A stretch of DNA of 9,120 nt from Burkholderiales bacterium (GTDB lineage: Bacteria; Pseudomonadota; Gammaproteobacteria; Burkholderiales; Burkholderiaceae_D): NCBI GenBank assembly GCA_016197345.1, contig JACPVY010000113.1, forward strand, positions 1 through 9,120. The letters are read 5' to 3'. The position numbers and the translations under genes were made by a program. Shown piece after piece: positions 5,540 to 9,120 of the stretch; positions within the stretch are counted from its first letter, which is position 1, and each line of letters begins with the position of its first letter. The notes beneath the pieces are model-generated. The model was not told where the DNA came from. It saw nothing but the letters and a program-made list of their open reading frames with translations, and made no database searches.

Positions 5540-5573
5540 ACAGTGGTGCGGGGAAGTCCATTTTTGCCACTGT
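5540..5573. repeat. ACAGTGG/CCACTGT inverted repeat between unit 3 and slyX
   Basis: ACAGTGG (5540-5546) faces CCACTGT (5567-5573) across 20 nt. It carries the same ACAGTG motif that recurs inside all three RNA units and lies just upstream of unit 3 in its direction of transcription. It may be an operator or part of the RNA fold; the sequence does not decide. Confidence 0.5.
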
Positions 5574-5608
5574 ACTTGCTTGCTTTTTATGAATTAATTG
5601 CTTAAATA

Positions 5609-5824
5609 TTAATAATGTGGTGGTCTTTCATGGATCGGTGCTTGGCCGCCACCCTCTTGCCGTGCCTGCATATCTAAAATTTGTCGCCCTAGTTGGCTGC
5701 ACAGAGCTTCCAACTGATCAATTTTCTTTTGCTGTTGATAGACCAGTTGATTCAGCGTATCGAGTAAATCTTCCTGACGGGAAATTTTGATTTCGATATC
5801 GATCAGGCGTTCTTCGTCTTGCAT
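5609..5824 (-). CDS. slyX: SlyX family protein, 71 aa
   Basis: Small cytoplasmic protein of the SlyX family, whose biochemical role is not known. It is nearly all heptad-like coiled coil (residues ~3-55: IDIEIKISRQEDLLDTLN, then LVYQQQKKIDQLEALCSQLG) and ends in the family hallmark PPHY. Length matches the family. The ATG at 5824 has GAGGA six bases upstream. It is transcribed alone and divergently from soxY, sharing a 113-bp intergenic region with it. No terminator is seen after the stop, so its transcript could run into RNA unit 3, which lies in the same direction. Confidence 0.92.
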   Translation of the reverse strand: MQDEERLIDIEIKISRQEDLLDTLNQLVYQQQKKIDQLEALCSQLGRQILDMQARQEGGGQAPIHERPPHY

Positions 5825-5937
5825 GGTTTTTCCTCAATGTTAATGATTTTACTGCGCCCCCAAGCTAGCCTAACTCGGGTAGCATGCTGGTTGCGCGCGG
5901 CTACATTCCCTATGCCGCCTCTTTTGTGGAGACTAGT
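5825..5937. promoter_or_regulatory. Divergent slyX/soxY intergenic region
   Basis: 113 bp holding both ribosome-binding sites (GAGGA for slyX, GGAG for soxY). Both promoters are expected here, but no hexamer pair is good enough to call. Confidence 0.4.
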
Positions 5938-6417
5938 ATGCAGCAAATTAGTGAACATGCCGCCTCGCGACGCCAGCTATTGCGCGTGGCTGCGGCAATC
6001 AGTGTCGGTTTGGCGGCGGGCTTGATTGCGCCTAGCGAAGTATTTGGCGCTGAGTGGGATGGCAAGGCGTTTGACGCAAAAAGTGTGCAAGATGCACTGA
6101 AGGCATTGGGCGGCAGCAATTTTGCCGAAAGCAAAGAAGTGAATTTGATTGCACCTGATATCGCTGAAAATGGCGCGGTGGTGCCTGTTGGCGTGGCCTC
6201 TAGCGTGCCGAATACCGAGCTCATCGCGATTTTGGTCGATAAAAATCCAAATACCTTATCCGGCGTGTTTTCCATTCCAGCTGGCACCGAGCCGCAAGTC
6301 AATACCCGCATCAAAATGAGCGGCACAGCGACCGTCCATGCCTTAGTCAAGGCGAAAGGGCGTTGGTTGATGGCGTCGAAAGAAGTCAAAGTGACACTTG
6401 GCGGCTGCGGCGGCTAA
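5938..6417 (+). CDS. soxY: SoxY, thiosulfate-carrier subunit of the Sox system, 159 aa
   Basis: Periplasmic protein that carries sulfur intermediates covalently on a C-terminal cysteine during thiosulfate oxidation, as a heterodimer with SoxZ. The swinging arm GGCGG is at the extreme C-terminus (155-159, Cys157). The core motif IAPDIAENGAVVPVGV (71-86) is typical. A twin-arginine signal (S10-R11-R12-Q-L-L, then a hydrophobic stretch to ~A32, probable cleavage after VFGA) fits Tat export of the pair. The frame is open from 5884, but GGAG six bases before the ATG at 5938 and the position of the Tat motif favour this start. soxZ follows after 16 bp. No soxXA, soxB or soxCD is in view. Confidence 0.96.
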   Translation: MQQISEHAASRRQLLRVAAAISVGLAAGLIAPSEVFGAEWDGKAFDAKSVQDALKALGGSNFAESKEVNLIAPDIAENGAVVPVGVASSVPNTELIAILVDKNPNTLSGVFSIPAGTEPQVNTRIKMSGTATVHALVKAKGRWLMASKEVKVTLGGCGG

Positions 6418-6433
6418 ATAATAAGGAGAAAAC

Positions 6434-6745
6434 ATGGCAGATCCAATGCGCTTACGTGCCATTAGCGACGGCAAAGTGACAGAAGTCAAAATCTTGATGC
6501 GGCATGATATGGAAAGCGGGCAACGCAAAGAAGCCGATGGCAGCACCGTGCCAGCGCATTTCATTCAGCAAGTGCAGGTGAAATGGCTAGATAAAGTGGT
6601 GCTCGATGCGATGTTTGGCACCTCGATTTCGAAAGATCCTTACCTGGCTTTTAAATTTCAGGGCGGTAATAAGGGTGATTTGATCAAAGTGAACTGGCGC
6701 GATAATCGCGGCGATAGCCGTAGCGATGAAGTGCAAATTGCTTAA
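6434..6745 (+). CDS. soxZ: SoxZ, partner of SoxY in the thiosulfate-carrier complex, 103 aa
   Basis: Small immunoglobulin-like protein that binds SoxY and supports the other Sox enzymes acting on the SoxY-bound sulfur. It is full length for the family, begins MADPMRLRA and contains VKILMRHDMESG and the PAHFIQQ segment. It has no signal peptide of its own, in line with co-export with the Tat-carrying SoxY. AAGGAG seven bases before the ATG is a strong ribosome-binding site, and the gene lies 16 bp downstream of soxY, so the two form an operon. A hairpin follows the stop by 10 bp. Confidence 0.96.
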   Translation: MADPMRLRAISDGKVTEVKILMRHDMESGQRKEADGSTVPAHFIQQVQVKWLDKVVLDAMFGTSISKDPYLAFKFQGGNKGDLIKVNWRDNRGDSRSDEVQIA

Positions 6746-6755
6746 GTTTGGAAGA

Positions 6756-6780
6756 GGGATGCACTCAAGAGGTGCGTCCC
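6756..6780 (+). terminator. Hairpin downstream of soxZ
   Basis: GGGATGCAC (6756-6764) pairs with GTGCGTCCC (6772-6780), with one T-G wobble and a 7-nt loop. No T run follows on the plus strand, so termination would be weak; it may stabilise the soxYZ mRNA end. Confidence 0.5.
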
Positions 6781-6956
6781 CGTCAAAGCAAGGCTATCTC
6801 GAAAGGCGGTAGGGCGGGTTGCATGCACTCCGTCGTTGTTCGGGCACAAGTTTCCCCCGGAATTGAGGCGTCGAAAAAAACACCTCATTTGCATGTGCCC
6901 GTATGTTGAACGGTCCAAATTGCGCTTGTACGGGGTAAAGAGCGAGATTTACTGCC

Positions 6957-6977
6957 GTGGGCAAGCGAGTTGCCCAC
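6957..6977. repeat. GTGGGCAA/TTGCCCAC hairpin
   Basis: Perfect 8-bp inverted repeat with a 5-nt loop. It resembles the GGTGGGCA-type intergenic palindromes common in proteobacteria. It abuts the premature end of the acetyltransferase gene on the minus strand, so it may mark the junction that truncated it. Confidence 0.6.
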
Positions 6978-6978
6978 C

Positions 6979-7224
6979 CTATTTAGAAACGCAGCAAATA
7001 GTCGTCGCTATACACATCGCCTCCAGACAATGCGTGATGTGTCCCCGTATGCCTTCGGGCAGGTAAAAATAATTGCCGCGACTGGCGATATGGCGTTCAA
7101 ACCACGCCCGATTGTCGATCTCAAAGCGGCTGAGCGCAGACAAGTCGCTCGTGCGTATTAGGCGCAGATGAATGCCTGGGCTGATTGTGCGGCTTGGAAT
7201 TGCTAATGCGTTGAGGCTATCCAT
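6979..7224 (-). pseudogene. GNAT acetyltransferase (RimJ/RimL-like), C-terminally truncated remnant
   Basis: The N-terminal part reads like a GNAT protein acetyltransferase of the RimJ/RimL group: HLRLIRTSDLSALSRFEIDNR at residues 19-39 (first strand and helices), then WFERHI and a GHITHCLEAM helix to about residue 69. The last ~12 residues look unrelated, and a stop follows at 81. Family members are usually ~160-190 residues, and the acetyl-CoA binding motif (R/Q-x-x-G-x-G/A) is absent. The sequence after the stop runs straight into a palindromic repeat. The start is 6 bp after the chrA stop on the same strand, so both formed one operon, now degraded. The ribosome-binding site is poor. Confidence 0.75.
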
Positions 7225-7230
7225 CTGTAT

Positions 7231-8371
7231 TCACTTTACAAAAAAATTGACAAGCATGCCCAAGGCGGCGCAGGCAGCTATCACATGTATCACGTTGCGC
7301 TTAAATTTGAATAGCGCGATTGCAGCCGCTAGCGCAATCACTGCGCTTGGCCAATCGAAGCCGCCATGCCAGCCTTGTGGCCATAGCACATGGTAGCCAA
7401 AAAACAGCGTCAAATTACTGATGACGCCAACCACGGCCGCAGTAATCGCGGTCAGCGGCGCGGTAAATTTCAAATCATTATGGGTGCTTTCAATAAACGG
7501 GCCACCCGCCAAAATAAAGATGAAAGACGGCAAAAAGGTGAACCACGTCACTAAGCAGGCTGCTACCGCTCCCGCTAAAAACAAATGATCTGGGCCAAAC
7601 ACGGCTTTGCCATACGCGCCGACAAAGCCGACAAATGCCACCACCATAATTAGCGATAGGGAATAGCCACAGCAGCTTACCAACGACGGCAACCGTGATC
7701 AGGCGTGACCAGCGAAATTGCGCATGCGCTGGCGTTGGTGTGTTGTCGTCAATTAGCGCTGGGCCATACGATTTTTTGGCAGCACCGTGGCCGCCACCCG
7801 CTGAAAAGTGATCTGGCAGAAAGCGACCGCCCAAATAGCCAAGCAGGCCAGCGGCGATAATGATGGCAGGGAAGGGTAGATCGAAGGCAAAAATAGCGAC
7901 AAAAGCGCAGCCTGCAATCGCCCATAACCACGTATTTTTCAGTGCGCGCCCAGCAATGCGGTGCGCCGCTTGCAACACAATCGCAACCACCGCTGGCTTG
8001 ATACCATACAGCAGCCCGGCAACGAGCGGAACCTGTCCCCAAGCGCTATACACCCATGACAGACCAATTAACAGCACGAGCGAAGGTAAGACAAACAAAC
8101 CGCCAGCGATCACACCACCCCAAGTGCGGTGCATCAGCCAACCGATATATGTCGCTAGCTGCTGCGCTTCCGGCCCCGGCAGCAGCATGCAATAATTTAG
8201 CGCGTGCAAAAAACGCCGCTCAGAAATCCAGCGTTTTTGCTCGACCAACTCTTGATGCATGATGGCGATTTGTCCCGCCGGGCCGCCGAAGCTGATGAAA
8301 CCTAACTTGAGCCAAAAGCGTAGCGCTTGCCACAGGGACACAGAGGCGGGACGGGTATCGGGTGTGCTCAT
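7231..8371 (-). pseudogene. chrA: ChrA chromate transporter, inactivated by internal deletion and frame change
   Basis: Inner-membrane CHR-family protein that exports chromate. The ATG at 8371 has AGGAG eight bases upstream. The N-terminal domain is intact: LKLGFISFGGPAGQIAIMH, LNYCMLLPGPEAQQLATYIG, and several hydrophobic helices to ~200, then a linker. At GKLLWLFPI the frame loses similarity. Similarity resumes in another frame as SLIMVVAFVGFVGAYG, which corresponds to the PGPLIMVVQFVGF motif of the second domain, and continues to a stop at 7231. Between these points a normal ChrA has about 70-80 further residues with the second FGGAY signature; they are missing here. So the lesion near 7650-7665 is a deletion not divisible by three, not a simple one-base slip. 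The final ~150 residues are otherwise well kept, which suggests recent inactivation. Confidence 0.85.
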
Positions 8372-8400
8372 GCGGGACGCTCCTATTCCTGCTGTATTTG

Positions 8401-8431
8401 TAAAAATGGGGACACGAAGTCCCCATTTTTA
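8401..8431. terminator. Strong bidirectional terminator between aspS and chrA
   Basis: Perfect 13-bp inverted repeat, TAAAAATGGGGAC (8401-8413) and GTCCCCATTTTTA (8419-8431), loop ACGAA. GC core with A and T tracts on both sides, so it can work in both directions. It lies 20 bp after the aspS stop. Only 29 bp separate it from the chrA start, so chrA has almost no room for its own promoter. Confidence 0.9.
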
Positions 8432-8451
8432 CGCTGATTAGCAGATTACGT

Positions 8452-9120
8452 TTACGACACGATATTTGCTTCAGTGTTGCGCAAACGGATATGCAATTCG
8501 CGCAATTGTTTTTCTTCCACTGGCGACGGTGCTTGCGTCAACAAGCATTGTGCACGCTGGGTTTTCGGGAAAGCAATCACGTCGCGGATCGAATCGGAGC
8601 CAGACAACATCGTGCAAATACGATCCAAACCGAATGCTAAGCCGCCATGTGGAGGCGCGCCGTATTGCAAGGCGTCGAGCAAGAAGCCGAACTTGGCTTG
8701 TGCTTCTTCGGCGTTGATGTTGAGTGCGCGGAAGACCTTGCTTTGTACTTCTTCGCGGTGAATACGGATCGAACCGCCGCCCATTTCCCAACCGTTCAAG
8801 ACCAAGTCATAAGCTTTCGCGATACATGCACCTGGATCGCTTTCCAACATATCTTCGTGGCCGTCTTTTGGCGCGGTGAACGGATGATGCACTGCGCTCC
8901 AACGGTTGTTTTCTTCGTCGAATTCAAACATTGGGAAATCCACCACCCACAATGGTTTCCACACGTCTTCAAACAAACCATTGTTGCGGCCAAATTCGCT
9001 ATGGCCAACTTTGATACGCAGAGCGCCAATTGCATCGTTGACGACTTTTGCTTTGTCGGCACCGAAGAAAATCAAGTCGCCGTCTTGCGCGCCAGTCAAT
9101 TCCAAAATCTTAGCCAGTGC
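8452..9120 (-). CDS. aspS: Aspartyl-tRNA synthetase, C-terminal 222 residues (5' part outside window)
   Basis: Class II enzyme that charges tRNA-Asp with aspartate in the cytoplasm. The visible part covers the end of the GAD insertion domain ([20 protein letters not shown]) and the last part of the catalytic core: [30 protein letters not shown], the [12 protein letters not shown] segment and class II motif 3 ([10 protein letters not shown]). The C-terminal tail [16 protein letters not shown] is family-typical. The frame is open to the right edge; family members are about 590-600 residues, so roughly 370 lie outside. No lesion is seen. The terminator at 8401-8431 ends the transcript. Confidence 0.97.
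   Translation of the reverse strand, partial: ALAKILELTGAQDGDLIFFGADKAKVVNDAIGALRIKVGHSEFGRNNGLFEDVWKPLWVVDFPMFEFDEENNRWSAVHHPFTAPKDGHEDMLESDPGACIAKAYDLVLNGWEMGGGSIRIHREEVQSKVFRALNINAEEAQAKFGFLLDALQYGAPPHGGLAFGLDRICTMLSGSDSIRDVIAFPKTQRAQCLLTQAPSPVEEKQLRELHIRLRNTEANIVS

Larger units (their letters stand above)
6746..6978. other. Intergenic region with several hairpins
   Basis: No gene is seen. Besides the soxZ hairpin and the GTGGGCAA hairpin listed separately, CGGGCAC (6841-6847) pairs with GTGCCCG (6895-6901), and TGAGG with CCTCA inside it (6864-6887). It lies where the 3' half of the truncated acetyltransferase gene should be, so it probably replaced that sequence. Confidence 0.5.

Noticed and set aside
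7490..7650. C-terminal end of the first chrA frame as genuine protein
   Set aside because: Sequence after GKLLWLFPIAN in that frame is low in ChrA likeness, while the other frame over the same bases matches the ChrA C-terminal domain.

Overview
The window looks like a chromosomal segment of a betaproteobacterium of moderate GC content, probably in or near Neisseriales/Chitinibacteraceae. That placement is an inference from the protein styles (AspRS C-terminus, SoxYZ, SlyX, DAHL-type sensor) and was not tested. It holds housekeeping genes, a genomic-island edge, decaying transport genes and, in the middle, an unusual non-coding region.

Left part (1-1280): a P4-type tyrosine integrase gene, cut by the window edge, starts 163 bp from the 3' end of an initiator tRNA-fMet gene and reads away from it. 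This is the usual layout of an island integrated into a tRNA 3' end, with the island extending off the left edge. Next (1316-3623, all minus strand) come a 45-aa zinc-ribbon protein with its own terminator and a two-gene operon: a periplasmic di-haem cytochrome c peroxidase overlapping, by ATGA, a two-TM DAHL-type sensor-like protein that has no output domain.

Middle (3845-5520): about 1.7 kb with no convincing protein gene. It carries three diverged copies of a ~350-nt unit spaced ~650-660 bp apart. Read on the minus strand, each copy contains ACAGTG/CACTGT motifs, a nearly invariant 36-nt block with a 10-bp hairpin, and a long GGGTTGT hairpin followed by 7-8 U. The terminator helices keep pairing while their sequence changes, and most of the wobble pairs can form only in the minus-strand RNA. 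I read this as a tandem family of structured small RNAs of a kind I do not recognise. It is the most likely undescribed system here.

Right part (5609-9120): slyX (minus) is divergent from soxYZ (plus), which encodes the thiosulfate-carrier complex of the Sox pathway with no other sox gene in view. Converging on soxYZ are a C-terminally truncated GNAT acetyltransferase and a chrA chromate-transporter pseudogene with an internal deletion plus frame change. A strong bidirectional terminator separates these from the 3' part of aspS (aspartyl-tRNA synthetase), which runs off the right edge.
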